A stretch of 64,000 nt of DNA, from the NCBI GenBank assembly GCA_947650365.1, contig OX393551.1:61559173-61623172 (forward strand), written 5' to 3'. This DNA comes from Chamaelirium japonicum (lineage: Eukaryota > Streptophyta > Magnoliopsida > Liliales > Melanthiaceae). The translations under genes were made by a program, and so were the position numbers. Shown here in pieces: positions 1 through 10,824 of the stretch. Positions within the stretch are counted from its first letter, which is position 1; each line of letters opens with the position of its first letter. The notes below the pieces were generated by a model. That model did not search any database, was not told where the DNA came from, and saw only the letters and a list, made by a program, of their open reading frames with translations.

Positions 1-1
1 T

Positions 2-1081
2 CCAAAGGTCAAGACGGTGGGAAAACTTAAAGTCTGGGTTCCAAAATCTCAAAATGAACATTCGTGTATCACTTTATCCAATACTTTTGCAGTTCTGGAA
101 GCAGATGAAGATGAAGTAATTCACTCTGGAGTAAACCTGACAGCAGATTCAATATTAAAGTTACCAGTTGGGAAAGGAAAAGAGGTAGTTACTCAGTATA
201 AATCTGTCAAGGAAAAGGTCTCTAAAGGTATTGCTAAGCACAGAAATCAGGAGTTTGATATCCTAGTTGATGGAGAGTCTAACAGTTCTACAGCTAATTC
301 TATAAAGGATGTTGTTATTAACAGTTCTACAGCTAACTCTATGAAGGATGCTGTTATGGAATCTGAGCATAACTCTATAAAGGATGCTGTTACTAACAGT
401 TATATCTCTGATTCAGATAAGGTTACTGTTCTTGCAGATTCTGAGAGTTCTTTTAATCCTTCAATTGATTTCTCTACTAGTTTTTCTGAGCAGTTTAACA
501 GCTCTTCAGATTATTCCAAACGAGATATTGTAGAGGAATCTGAGCAAAATTTAAAGCTTAACTCTAGCTTATGTCTAAATGACTCAGAAAAGGATGCTAC
601 CCTGGCAGTTTCTGAACTTAACTATGGAGCCCCTACACAAAAGGTTTCAAGGGGTGAAGATATTTTCAAATATCAGGAATTTGGGCCTATAGCTGATGGT
701 AGTTTGAATTCCTCAGTGGATATTTCTACTAGTACACCTGGTAATGGTCTGGGTGAGGAAAGAGATGTTTTAGAAGCCTTAGAGCAGCAAAACTGCAAAT
801 CAAATATCACAAAGGCAGTAGAAGATTTGAAGGAAAAAGAAATTCTCCAGGTTTTAAGAAACAAGGCCAATGCTAACTATATCATGGCTATAAAAAGATC
901 AAATACTGAAGGCCCTCAAACAGAAGTGCAAGCTTATAGGAAAGCTGCTCGTATTCGTGTGATAAATTCTTTTGCTTTAGACAGTCATAAATCAGCTGAA
1001 GCAGAAGTCCAAACTGATAAGGAATTGGATAAAAATGACTTTATCTCCATGTCTTCTGTGGGTGACACAATGTACAAATAA
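2..1081 (+). CDS. LINE ORF1 protein, C-terminal part (truncated by window edge)
   Basis: The frame is open from base 2, where it reads P-K-V-K-T-V-G-K-L-K-V-W-V-P-K, to the TAA at 1079-1081. The GTG at 17 is therefore not a real start, and the N-terminus lies to the left. In plant L1 elements ORF1 encodes an RNA-binding protein (DUF4283 plus a CCHC knuckle) that coats the LINE RNA. Neither domain is visible here, so the identification rests on position just upstream of ORF2 and on the WVPK-type segment often found after the knuckle. The remainder is acidic, Ser/Asn-rich and low in complexity, with internal repeats at 281-394 and no membrane segment. The stop is 8 nt before the ORF2 ATG in another frame, so ORF2 translation would need reinitiation or another non-standard route. 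Function is inferred. Confidence 0.65.
   Translation, partial: PKVKTVGKLKVWVPKSQNEHSCITLSNTFAVLEADEDEVIHSGVNLTADSILKLPVGKGKEVVTQYKSVKEKVSKGIAKHRNQEFDILVDGESNSSTANSIKDVVINSSTANSMKDAVMESEHNSIKDAVTNSYISDSDKVTVLADSESSFNPSIDFSTSFSEQFNSSSDYSKRDIVEESEQNLKLNSSLCLNDSEKDATLAVSELNYGAPTQKVSRGEDIFKYQEFGPIADGSLNSSVDISTSTPGNGLGEERDVLEALEQQNCKSNITKAVEDLKEKEILQVLRNKANANYIMAIKRSNTEGPQTEVQAYRKAARIRVINSFALDSHKSAEAEVQTDKELDKNDFISMSSVGDTMYK
281..394 (+). repeat. 39-bp in-frame tandem repeat inside ORF1
   Basis: Two 39-bp units (281-319 and 320-358) are nearly identical, and a diverged 36-bp third follows (359-394). They encode the repeated peptide NSSTANS-[I/M]-KD-[V/A]-V, with the third copy reading SEHNSIKDAV. 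Because unit lengths are multiples of three, the frame is kept, which suggests local slippage tolerated in a disordered linker. Confidence 0.85.
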
Positions 1082-1089
1082 ATTTACAA

Positions 1090-1731
1090 ATGAATGTTGC
1101 AGTTTGGAATACCAGGGGGTTAAATAGTTCAGACAGGTGTGAGGACACTAGTTCTTTGCTAGCTAAGTATAGTATTGGCATTATGGGGCTAGTAGAGACT
1201 AAAGTCAAGTTGAAGAACATTGAGAGGATTCATCGAAAAATTAATCCTCAATGGGGGATTCTGACTAATCATGATTCTCATGTGGCAGGGAGGATTTTGC
1301 TTATCTGGAATTCCCAGAATTTTGAAGTTTCTAGAATTAAAGAATCTGACCAAATGCTTCACTGTAATGTTAAGTGGAAGCCAGGTAAGAAAGAATTTCT
1401 CTTCTCTATCATTTACGGCCATAACTCTTCTACAGAGAGAAGTATTCTTTGGAAGCAGCTGAAAGATATTAGTCTAGGAGTTAAAGGGCCGTGGCTTGTT
1501 GCTGGAGACTTCAATATGGTTAGAGCCTCTGTGGAAAAAATAGGGGGTAATGCAGTACCCTCTAGTGCCATGAGAGAACTTAACGATACTCTTGAAGACT
1601 GTAATCTAGATGATATGGATTCCTATGGTGCCTTTCATACTTGGAATAATAGAGCTGATACTACTCGTATTGCAGCTAAGTTAGATAGAGCTTTAGTCAA
1701 CCATCATTGGGTTTTTTGGGTTCCCGAATAG
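1090..1731 (+). CDS. LINE ORF2 N-terminal part: L1 endonuclease domain
   Basis: This 213-residue open frame is the APE-like (exo-endo-phosphatase) endonuclease that nicks target DNA to prime reverse transcription. Visible motifs are WNTRGL (N7), LVETK with the metal-binding E36, IIYG (Y109), AGDFN (D140 and N142) and KLDRAL near the end. The final SDH motif of the family is not in this frame: it appears just downstream at residues 11-12 of the next frame (SDHTPI). The frame breaks in the T6 run at 1712-1717 and ends at TAG 1729-1731. One extra T explains the shift, since downstream codons read FPNSVASY in the other frame. The ATG at 1090 suits the family, whose proteins start just before the WNxRG motif. 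The element as it stands cannot make a continuous ORF2 protein unless the extra T is a sequencing error. Confidence 0.9.
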   Translation: MNVAVWNTRGLNSSDRCEDTSSLLAKYSIGIMGLVETKVKLKNIERIHRKINPQWGILTNHDSHVAGRILLIWNSQNFEVSRIKESDQMLHCNVKWKPGKKEFLFSIIYGHNSSTERSILWKQLKDISLGVKGPWLVAGDFNMVRASVEKIGGNAVPSSAMRELNDTLEDCNLDDMDSYGAFHTWNNRADTTRIAAKLDRALVNHHWVFWVPE

Positions 1732-1732
1732 T

Positions 1733-4700
1733 GTGGCCTCTTATTGTAACCAGGGTACCTCTGATCATACTCCAATTATCATCAAAATGAATCATATTTG
1801 GTCTTTTGGCTCCCCACCTTTTAAGTATATGAAGATTTGGGAAACTCATGCAGATTTTCAAAAAATTGTAGCTGATAGCTGGAATGATCCAATCCATGGG
1901 GACCCTTTTTTCAAATTCTGCTCTAAACTCAAGCGCCTCAAGGCTGTTCTTAAGCTATGGAATAAAAATCACTTTGGTCATACCATGCTTCGTTGTAGTC
2001 AGGCAGAGAAAATTCTGGAGGATATTCAGAATCAACTTAATTTGGATCCTTTAAACGTTTCTTTGGCTTTGAAGGAAAGGAATGCTCTAGTTCAACTAAA
2101 GAAAGAGAGGGATCTAAATGATGAAGTTCTAAGAATGAAATCCAGAGTAAATTGGCTTTCAAAAGGTGATACTAATACCAAATTCTTCTATGCTGCTATT
2201 CAAGGTAGATATTCTAAAACCAGGATTTATTCTATTATGTCAGCTGAAGATGTTCTGTTAGAAGACCCTGACAGAATTAAGGATGAAGCTGTTTCTTACT
2301 TCACAAACTTGTTTAAAGAGAAAAACTGTGAGCCATTCTCCTTTAGCAATATGCAGAAACTGTCTATTGAACAAGCTAGCTGGATTGATAGTGATTTCAC
2401 CTATGAGGAGATTTATGGTGCAGTGTATGATAGTCCAAAGGATAAAGCCCCAGGTGCAGATGGCTTTTCTGATGCATTCTACAGAAAATGTTGGCCTGTC
2501 ATCAAAGCTGATTTTGTTGCTATGATACAGTACTTTCATGATCATCCACAAAAAGTTGAATATCTAAATCATACTCTGATAGCTCTGATACCTAAAGAGG
2601 ATCAAATTACTAGCTTTGCTAGTTGTAGGCCTATATCCCTCTGCAATTTCTCCTATAAAGTCATTTCCACTATATTAGCCAATAGAATTAAGAAATTTCT
2701 TCCCCATTTGATCATGGAGAATCAATCAGCATTCATAAATGGGAGGCATATCCAAGATGCTGTAATGCTTGCTCATGAGCTTTTGAACAAATTTCATATT
2801 AAAGCTGGTGCTCCAAGAATGTGTTTGAAGATTGATTTAAGGAAGGCTTTTGACACTGTCAACCATTCTTTCCTCCTTCAGGTTTTGACAGCTATGAATT
2901 TCCCTAGTAGATGGATTATGTGGATTAAAGAATGCATATCTTCAGTCAAATTTTCAGTTCTTATTAATGGCACTGCAGTAGGGTTTTTCAAAACTTATAG
3001 AGGACTCAGGCAGGGTGATCCTATCTCTCCCTATCTGTTTTGTATTGTTATTAATGTCTTTTCAAATATGATTCAGCAAGCTGAAATTCAGAACCAGGTT
3101 GACATTCCTTCACTGGGGGGATTCCCTATATCTCATTTGGCTTATGCTGATGATTTGCTACTCTTTTGTAAAGCTAACACTCATTCAGCAGAAGGTATTA
3201 AGTCTATTATCAGTATTTTCAGTAGTCAGTCAGGCCTTGAGATAAATCAGGACAAGTCCAAAGTCTTTTTCAGTGCTAATGTGCATCAAAAACATATGTT
3301 GCTGTCTATTCTTGGTATGGGTGAAGCTCAGCTCCCTGTGAAGTACCTTGGGTTGCCTCTTCTGTCCAAGAGCCTTAAGCATGCTGACTGTCAAGGTTTA
3401 ATTGATAAAATCAGAATTAGAATTGGCTCTTGGAGTAAGAATTTTCTTTCTCTGGCAGGGAGGATAGAGCTCATTAAATCTGTTCTTAATTCTTTACACT
3501 TATATTGGTCAGGGATTTTTATTTTCCCTAAATCTGTTACAAATGAAATTGAAAGACTGTTCAGCAGATTTCTATGGGGAGGCAGTACTCTTGCTAGGAA
3601 AATTGTTCCAATAGCCTGGAATAAGTTATGTTACCCAAAGAAGGAGGGAGGAATTGGTTTTAGAAGCCTGGAGGATTGGAATAAGGCTGCATTGGCTAAA
3701 CACCTCTGGAAAATCTGTACTAAAGAAGACTCACTTTGGTTGAGATGGGTATCTGTTAAATACCTTAAGCATGAAGGCATTTGGGACTGTAAGAAAACCT
3801 CTACTGCATCAGGTATTTGGAAGGGGATTTTAAATGTCAGAAAGTTGTTTCAGCCGTGTATTCTTAATATTGTTGGGGATGGGAATATGACAAAATTCTG
3901 GTGGGATAACTGGCTTCCTCAAGGCAGAATTGTGGATAATTTTGATAGGAGAGCTATCTATGATTTGGGCTATGACTCTGAGTTCACAGTAAATCAGCTC
4001 ATTGCAGATGGTAACTGGGTTCTTCCTCCTCCCTCTTCAGCTGATCTTATCAGTATTTTCAAAACTGTGACAGACTATGTTCTTCAATACCCAACACTCC
4101 CTGATTTAATTGTTTGGAAGCAAGATAGTTGTGGGGTTTTCTCTACTAAATCAGCTTGGGAATTCATTCGAAATAAAGGGTCAGCTTTCCCAGCAGTTAA
4201 TTGGATTTGGCATAAGCAAAGGATTGAAAGCCATGCTATCTGCTTATGGAGGGCTTATATTCAGAAATTACTCACCTGTGACAAATTGCATAAAAGGGGT
4301 GTTCTTGTTCCTTCTCTTTGTTTTCTTTGCTGGTCTGACAGGGAGACTCATGAGCATCTATTTTTTAGTTGCTCCTATTCTAATTGGATATGGAGGTCTA
4401 TTCTTGCTAGATTTGGTATTAGTCCAACTTCTATTGGCAACCTTGCATCTGAAATTAATAGATTGAAGTCAAGATTTACTGGGAGTGGTCAAATAGCTTC
4501 TTTGGCCAAAATTGCTACTGGCTGTATGGTTAAGACTCTATGGAAGGAAAGATGTAGTAGAATTTTTGATAAAGTTACTAAGCATAAGAGAGCTTTATTG
4601 GCTGATATTACCAAAACAGTCCTACTTAGATTGTCTTGCTGTGAAGAAACAGATGTTGATACTTTTGAAAATCAAACTATTATGGCTAAATGGGGTAGTT

Positions 4701-5236
4701 TTTTGAAGACTTCTCCTTATGAGCCTCAGTATGTCAAATGGACTAAGCCTTTACAAAATTGGTTCAAGATCAACACTGATGGTTCCTTAACTCAAAGTTC
4801 AGCTGCAATTGGAGGGATTATTAGAGATAGTAATGGTGCAGCTACTCTGGGTTTCTATGGGTCTTCCAAATATAGAAATATCTTAAATGTTGAGCTGGAA
4901 GCCATTGAGAAAGGACTGAATTATGCTGAGGATATGAATATCAGTCAGCTCTGGGTTGAATCTGACTCTCTAGTTGCTGTAAAATGTATTCAAGGCTCTT
5001 ATGCTATTCCTTGGTCAGCAGCTCATCAAGTCCAGCATATTTGTAGTCAATTGGATAGATTCCAAAAGCATAAAATTTCTCATGTGTGGAGAGAAGGAAA
5101 TATTCCTGCTGATATATTGTCTAAAGATAGTCATGCAATAGATCATATGGTTAGACTGTTTCCAAAAGATTTCAGTGAAAATCTACGGATTGCTATAGAG
5201 AGGGATCAAAATGGAAACATTTATAAGAGACATTGA
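1733..5236 (+). CDS. LINE ORF2 C-terminal part: reverse transcriptase, zf-RVT, RNase H
   Basis: This frame has 1167 codons. The GTG at 1733 is only the edge of the open frame after the frameshift, not a start. In order it shows the end of the endonuclease (SDHTPI, D11-H12), a linker with SRVNWLSKGDTNTKFF, and a reverse transcriptase. The RT has CRPISLCN, motif A (D368, AFD to 374), GLRQGDP (424-430) and YADD (471-474). A zf-RVT finger follows (C863, C866, H875, C880), then an RNase H domain with D1016 (NTDGS), E1054 (VELEAI), D1078 (ESDS) and D1127 (PADILSK). All expected catalytic acids are present. The protein would copy LINE RNA at a nicked chromosomal site in the nucleus. The terminal RNase H domain is typical of plant L1s and absent from mammalian L1. 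It ends at TGA 5234-5236. Confidence 0.95.
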   Translation: MASYCNQGTSDHTPIIIKMNHIWSFGSPPFKYMKIWETHADFQKIVADSWNDPIHGDPFFKFCSKLKRLKAVLKLWNKNHFGHTMLRCSQAEKILEDIQNQLNLDPLNVSLALKERNALVQLKKERDLNDEVLRMKSRVNWLSKGDTNTKFFYAAIQGRYSKTRIYSIMSAEDVLLEDPDRIKDEAVSYFTNLFKEKNCEPFSFSNMQKLSIEQASWIDSDFTYEEIYGAVYDSPKDKAPGADGFSDAFYRKCWPVIKADFVAMIQYFHDHPQKVEYLNHTLIALIPKEDQITSFASCRPISLCNFSYKVISTILANRIKKFLPHLIMENQSAFINGRHIQDAVMLAHELLNKFHIKAGAPRMCLKIDLRKAFDTVNHSFLLQVLTAMNFPSRWIMWIKECISSVKFSVLINGTAVGFFKTYRGLRQGDPISPYLFCIVINVFSNMIQQAEIQNQVDIPSLGGFPISHLAYADDLLLFCKANTHSAEGIKSIISIFSSQSGLEINQDKSKVFFSANVHQKHMLLSILGMGEAQLPVKYLGLPLLSKSLKHADCQGLIDKIRIRIGSWSKNFLSLAGRIELIKSVLNSLHLYWSGIFIFPKSVTNEIERLFSRFLWGGSTLARKIVPIAWNKLCYPKKEGGIGFRSLEDWNKAALAKHLWKICTKEDSLWLRWVSVKYLKHEGIWDCKKTSTASGIWKGILNVRKLFQPCILNIVGDGNMTKFWWDNWLPQGRIVDNFDRRAIYDLGYDSEFTVNQLIADGNWVLPPPSSADLISIFKTVTDYVLQYPTLPDLIVWKQDSCGVFSTKSAWEFIRNKGSAFPAVNWIWHKQRIESHAICLWRAYIQKLLTCDKLHKRGVLVPSLCFLCWSDRETHEHLFFSCSYSNWIWRSILARFGISPTSIGNLASEINRLKSRFTGSGQIASLAKIATGCMVKTLWKERCSRIFDKVTKHKRALLADITKTVLLRLSCCEETDVDTFENQTIMAKWGSFLKTSPYEPQYVKWTKPLQNWFKINTDGSLTQSSAAIGGIIRDSNGAATLGFYGSSKYRNILNVELEAIEKGLNYAEDMNISQLWVESDSLVAVKCIQGSYAIPWSAAHQVQHICSQLDRFQKHKISHVWREGNIPADILSKDSHAIDHMVRLFPKDFSENLRIAIERDQNGNIYKRH

Positions 5237-5470
5237 TAGCTGCTGCAGTTTTTACAGATTATCCTGGTTTCTGTAGCTAGACCTGGTGGTGCTTATTTCA
5301 AAATTTTCAGATTTGAGGCTGGATAGCTGCTGCATTTTCTACAGCTAATCCTGGTTTTCTATAGCATCTGAAACTAGTCCTGGTGTTTGTTATCTTCAGA
5401 ACTTTCAGATTTGAGGCTGGATAGCTGCTGCAGTTCCTAAAGCTAGTTCTGGCTTTCAGATTTGCTGTTA
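5235..5470 (+). repeat. Imperfect ~90-100 bp tandem repeat in the LINE 3' UTR
   Basis: Three successive segments begin with GATAGCTGCTGCA at 5235, 5322 and 5420. The first two units (87 and 98 bp) end with the shared phrase TTTCAGATTTGAGGCTG, and the third is partial. The first unit overlaps the ORF2 stop codon. Such repeats in a LINE 3' UTR probably arose by slippage during reverse transcription. Confidence 0.75.
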
Positions 5471-5665
5471 TGCTGATGGTGCTGGATGGTTGCTAGCAAG
5501 TGCTGGTGCTGAAAATTCAGATAGGTTGCTGGATGATAGTTGATGTAGGTTCTGAAGCTAACATTTCCTCATTCTAGCATTGTATTTGTCTTTCTTTTCT
5601 TTCTCTGATGTCTTGATTCTACCAGAGTTTGTAATTGTTTGTTTACATTCTTGGGCGGGGTCCCA
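5471..5665 (+). other. Remainder of LINE 3' UTR
   Basis: This is non-coding sequence rich in GCTGGTGCT- and GATGGTTGCT-like words, followed by a T-rich stretch, leading into the G-rich tail motif GGGCGGGG at about 5653. No separate gene or RNA structure was recognised. Confidence 0.7.
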
Positions 5666-5696
5666 AATAAAATCCCCTAGCTTTGAGTAAAAAAAA
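5653..5696 (+). promoter_or_regulatory. LINE 3' tail: G-rich/C-rich motif, AATAAA signal, poly(A)
   Basis: The tail contains GGGCGGGGTCCC, one variable base, then AATAAAATCCCCTAG, with the AATAAA at 5666-5671, and ends in eight A residues. The same tail is kept in the second LINE at about 38815-38864, although the 3' UTRs are otherwise different. The GGGG and CCCC runs could pair around the AATAAA as a short hairpin. The motif may serve polyadenylation, RT recognition, or both. Confidence 0.75.
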
Positions 5697-6981
5697 GAAT
5701 GGATCGTACGAATGAATCAGAATGGATCGTACGAATGAATTAGAATGAATAGTACGAATGAATTAGAATGGATACATTCGAACGAATGAATTAGAATAGA
5801 TCATAGGAATGAATTAGAATGGATCATACGAATGAATTAGAATTGATCGTGCGAATGAATTAGAATGGATTGTACGAATGAATTAGAATGGATACATTCG
5901 TGCGAATGAAGTAGAATGGATCGTACGAATGAATTAGAATGGATCGTACGAATGAATTAGAATGAATCGTACGAATGAATTAGAATGGATACATTCGAAC
6001 GAATGAATTAGAATAGATCGTAGGAATGAATTAGAATGGACCATACGAATGAATTAGAATTGATCGTGCGAATGAATTAGAATGGATTGTACGAATGAAT
6101 TAGAATGGATACATTCGTGCGAATGAATTAGAATAGATCGTACGAATGAATAAGAATGGATCATGTGAATGAATTTGAATGGATCATATGAATGAATAAG
6201 AATGGATCGTACGAATGAATTAGAATGGATACATTCGAGCGAATGAATAAGAATGGATCGTACGAATGAATTAGAATGGATCATGCGAATGAATTTGAAT
6301 GGATCGTACGAATGAATAAGAATGGATCGTACGATTGAATTAGAATGGATACATTCGAGCGAATAAATTAGAATAGATCGTAGGAATGAAATAAAATGGC
6401 TGATACGAATGAATTAGAATGGATCGTGCGAATGAATTAGAATGGATCGTACGAATCAATTAGAATGGATCGTACGAATGAATTAGAATGGATATATTTA
6501 TGCGAATGAATTAGAATGGATCGAACGAATGAATTAGAATGGATACATTTGTGCGAATGAATTAGAATGGATCGTACGAATGAATTAGAATGGTTACATT
6601 CGTGCGAATGAATTAGAATGGATCGTACGAATGGATTAGAATGGATCGTACGAATGGATTAGAATGGATCGTACGAATGAATTAGAATGGATCGTACAAA
6701 TGAATTAGAAAGGTTACATTTATGAGAATGAATTAGAATGGATCGTACGAATGGATTAGAATTGATCGTACGAATGGATTAGAATGGATCGTACGAATGG
6801 ATAAGAATGGATCGTACGACTGGATTAGAATGGATCGTACGAATGAATTAGAATGGATCATACAAATGAATTAGAAAGGTTACATTCGTGAGAATGAATT
6901 AGAATGGATCGTGCGAATGAATGAGAATTGATCATACGGATGAATTAGAATGGATCGTACGAATGAATTAGATTGCATCGT
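5697..6981 (+). repeat. Satellite block 1 (+)
   Basis: The first ~430 bp follow HOR order. The rest is irregular and monomeric, with private variants such as AAAGGTTACATT. It ends at the palindrome CGTACG (6979-6984). Confidence 0.9.
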
Positions 6982-9549
6982 ACGATCCATTCTAATTCAT
7001 TCACACGATCCATTCCAATTCATTAGTACGATCCATTCTAATTCATTCGCACGAATGTATCCATACTAATTCATTCGTACGAATGTATCCATTCTAATTT
7101 ATTCGTACGATCAATTCTAATTCATTCGTACGATCCATTCTAATTCATTCGCACGAATGTATCCATTCTAATTCATTCACACAATCCATTCTAATTCATT
7201 CGCACGAATGTATCCATTCTAATTTATTCGTACGATCCAGTCTAAATCATTCGTACGATCCATTCTAATTCATTCGCACGAATGTATCCATTCTAATTCA
7301 TTCGTAAGATCCATTCTAATTCTTCATACGATCCATTCTAATTCATTCGCACGATCCATTCTAATTCATTCGTACGATCTATTCTAATTCCATTCTAATT
7401 CATTCGTACAATCCATTCTAATTCATTCGCACGATCCATTCTAATTCATTCGTATGATCTATTCTAATTCATTCCTACGATCTATTCTAATTCATTTGTT
7501 CGAATGTATCCATTCTAATTCATTCGTACGATCCATTCTAATTCATTCGTACGATCCATTCTAATTCATTCGCACGAATGTATCCATTCTAATTCCTTCG
7601 TACAATCCATTCTAATTCATTCGCACGATCAATTCTAATTCATTCGTATGATCCATTCTAATTCATTCCTACGATCTATTCTAATTCATTAGTTCGAATG
7701 TATCCATTCTAATTCATTCGTACGATTCATTCTAATTCATTCGTACGATCCATTCTAATTCATTCGTACGATCCATTCTACTTCATTCACACGAATGTAT
7801 CCACCATTCTATCGCACAAATGTATCCATTCTAATTCATTCGCTCGAATATATCCATTTTAATTCATTCGTACGATCCATTTTAATTCATTCGTACGATC
7901 TAATTCATTCATACGATCCATTATAATTCATTCGTATGATCGATTCTAATTCATTTGCACGATCCATTCTAATTCATTCGTACGATCCATTCTAATTCAT
8001 TCGTACGAATGTATCTATTCTAATTCATTCGTACAATCCATTCTAATTCATTCGCACGATCAATTCTAATTCATTCGTATGATCCATTCTTATTCATTAC
8101 TACGATCTATTCTAATTCATTCGTTCGAATGTATCCATTCTAATTCATTCGTACGATTCATTCTAATTCATTCGTACGATCCATTCTAATTCATTCGTAC
8201 GATCCATTCTACTTCATTCGCACGAATGTATCCATTCTAATTCATTCGTACAATCCATTCTAATTCATTCGCACGATCAATTCTAATTCATTCGTATGAT
8301 CCATTCTAATTCATTCCTACGATCTATTCTAATTCATTCGTTCGAATGTTTCCATTCTAATTCATTCGTACGATTCATTCTAATTCATTCGTATGATCCA
8401 TTCTGATTCATTCGTACGATCCATTCTACTTCATTCGCACGAATGTATTCATTCTAATTCATTCGTGTAATCCATTCTAATTCATTCACACGATCAATTC
8501 TAATTCATTCGTATGATCCATTCTAATTCATTCCTACGATCTATTCTAATTCATTCGGTCGAATGTATCCATTCTAATTCATTCGTACAATCCATTCTAA
8601 TTCATTCGCACGATCAATTCTAATTCATTCGTATGATCCATTCTAATTCATTCCTACGATCTATTCTAATTCATTCGTTCGAATGTTTCCATTCTAATTC
8701 ATTCGGACGATTCATTCTAATTCATTCGTACGATCCATTCTGATTCATTCGTACGATCCATTCTAATTCATTCGTACGATCCATTCTACTTCATTCGCAC
8801 GAATGTATCCATTCTAATTCATTCGTACGATCCATTCTACTTCATTCGCACGAATATATCCATTCTAATTCATTCGTACGATCCATTCTAATTCATTCGT
8901 ACGATCCATTCTAATTCATTCGTACGATCCATTCTACTTCATTCGCACGAATGTATCCATTCTAATTCATTCGTACAATCCATTCTAATTCTTTCGCACG
9001 ATCAATTCTAATTATTTCCTATGATCCATTCTAATTCATTCCTACGATCTATTCTAATTCATTCGTTCGAATGTATCCATTCTAATTTATTCGTACGATT
9101 CATTCTAATTCATTCGCACGATCAATTCTAATTCATTCGTATGATCCATTATAATTCATTCCTACGATCTATTCTAATTTATTCGTTCGAATGTATCCAT
9201 TCTAATTCATTCGTACGATTCATTCTAATTCATTCGTACGATCCATTCTAATTCATTCGCACGATCCATTCTACTTTATTCGCACGAATATATCCATTCT
9301 AATTCATTCGTACAATCAATTCTAATTCATTCGCACGATCAATTCTAATTCATTCGTATGATCCATTCTAATTCATTCCTACGATCTATTCTAATTCATT
9401 CGTTCGAATGTATCCATTCTAATTCATTCGTACGATTCATTCTAATTCATTCGTACGATCCATTCAAATTCATTCGTACGATCCATTCTACATCATTCGC
9501 ACGAATGTATCAATTCTAATTCATTCGTACGATCTATTCTAATTCATTC
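6982..9549 (-). repeat. Satellite block 2 (-)
   Basis: The reverse-complement monomer (CATTCTAATTCATTCG) is read. It is irregular up to about 8000 and HOR-ordered after that. It ends at ATTCATTCGTATGAATTAG, near 9550. Confidence 0.9.
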
Positions 9550-10824
9550 GTATGAATTAGAATGGATCGTACGAATGAATTAGAATGAATCGTACGAATG
9601 AATTAGAATGGATACATTCGAACGAATGAATTAGAATAGATCGTAGGAATGAATTAGAATGGATCATACGAATGAATTAGAATTGATCGTGCGAAAGAAT
9701 TAGAATGGATTGCACGAATGAATTAGAATGGATATATTCGTGCGAATGATGTAGAATGGATCGTACGAATGAATTTGAATGGATCGTACAAATGAATTAG
9801 AATGAATCGTACGAATGAATTAGAATGGATACATTCGAATGAATGAATTAAAATAGATCGTAGGAATGAATTAGAATGGATCATACGAATGAATTAGAAT
9901 TGATCGTGCGAATGAATTAGAATTGATTGTACGAATGAATTAGAATGGATACATTCGTGCGAATGAAGTAGAATGGATCGTGCGAATGAATTAGAATGGA
10001 TCGTACGAATGAATTAGAATGAATCGTACGAATGAATTAGAATGGATACATTCGAACGAATAAATTAGAATAGATCGTAGGAATGAATTAGAATGGATCA
10101 TACGAATGAATTAGAATTGATCGTGCGAATGAATTAGAATGAATCGTACGAATAAATTAGAATAGATACATTCGAACGAATGAATTAGAATAGATCGTAG
10201 GAATGAATTAGAATGGATCATACGAATGAATTAGAATTGATCGTGCGAAAGAATTAGAATGGATTGTACGAATGAATTAGAATGGATACATTCGTGCGAA
10301 TGAAGTAGAATGGATCGTACGAATGAATTAGAATGGATCGTACGAATGAATTAGAATGAATCGTACGAATAAATTAGAATGGATACATTCGAACGAATGA
10401 ATTAGAATAGATCGTAGAAATGAATTAGAATGGATCATACGAATGAATTAGAATTGATCGTGCGAATGAATTAGAATGGATTGTACGAATGAATTAGAAT
10501 GGATACATTCGTGCGAATGAAGTAGAATGGATCGTACGAATGAATTAGAATGGATCGTACGAATGAATTAGAATGAATCGTACGAATGAATTAGAATGGA
10601 TACATTCGAACGAATGAATTAGAATAGATCGTAGGAATGAATTAGAATGGACCATACGAAAGAATTAGAATTGATCGTGCGAATGAATTAGAATGGATTG
10701 CACGAATGAATTAGAATGGATACATTCGAGCGAATGAAGTAGAATGGATCGTACGAATGAATTAGAAATGATCGTGCGAATGAATTAGAATGGATTGTAC
10801 GAATGAATTAGAACGGATACATTC
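9550..10824 (+). repeat. Satellite block 3 (+)
   Basis: Consists mostly of 217-bp HORs with some shortened copies. The right junction is GATACATTCCGTACAATCC. Confidence 0.9.

Larger units (their letters stand above)
1..5696 (+). mobile_element. Plant L1-type LINE, near full length, 5' end outside window
   Basis: This is a non-LTR retrotransposon that copies itself by target-primed reverse transcription. From left to right it shows the C-terminal part of ORF1, an 8-nt gap, an apurinic-type endonuclease, a reverse transcriptase with a YADD box, a zf-RVT finger, an RNase H domain, a 3' UTR, an AATAAA signal and an 8-A tail (5689-5696). This domain order is the usual one for seed-plant L1 elements. 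No LTR, protease or integrase is present. The only visible lesion in ORF2 is one extra T in a T6 run (1712-1717), so the copy is either recent or carries a homopolymer base-calling error. The tail runs straight into satellite DNA. The 5' end and the left target-site duplication lie outside the window, so age cannot be judged from flanking repeats. Confidence 0.95.

Noticed and set aside
673-870. Antisense and out-of-frame open frames inside the first LINE (673-870, 1189-1422, 1271-1462, 1697-1897, 2258-2551, 2283-2525, 4110-4466, 4512-4706) and the second (38379-38621)
   Set aside because: They overlap well-supported LINE frames and show no recognisable motif.
1733-5236. Retrovirus or LTR retrotransposon polymerase
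   Set aside because: The RT and RNase H sit with an APE endonuclease and zf-RVT finger, and no protease, integrase or LTR is present, so the element is a LINE.
6054-6284. Open reading frames within the satellite (also 17148-17345, 31722-31907, 57511-57765) giving MIHSNSFVRSILIHS-like peptides
   Set aside because: They are translations of the 23-bp repeat, whose reverse strand lacks stops in some phases. They have no start context or family similarity, and the peptide periodicity equals the DNA repeat.
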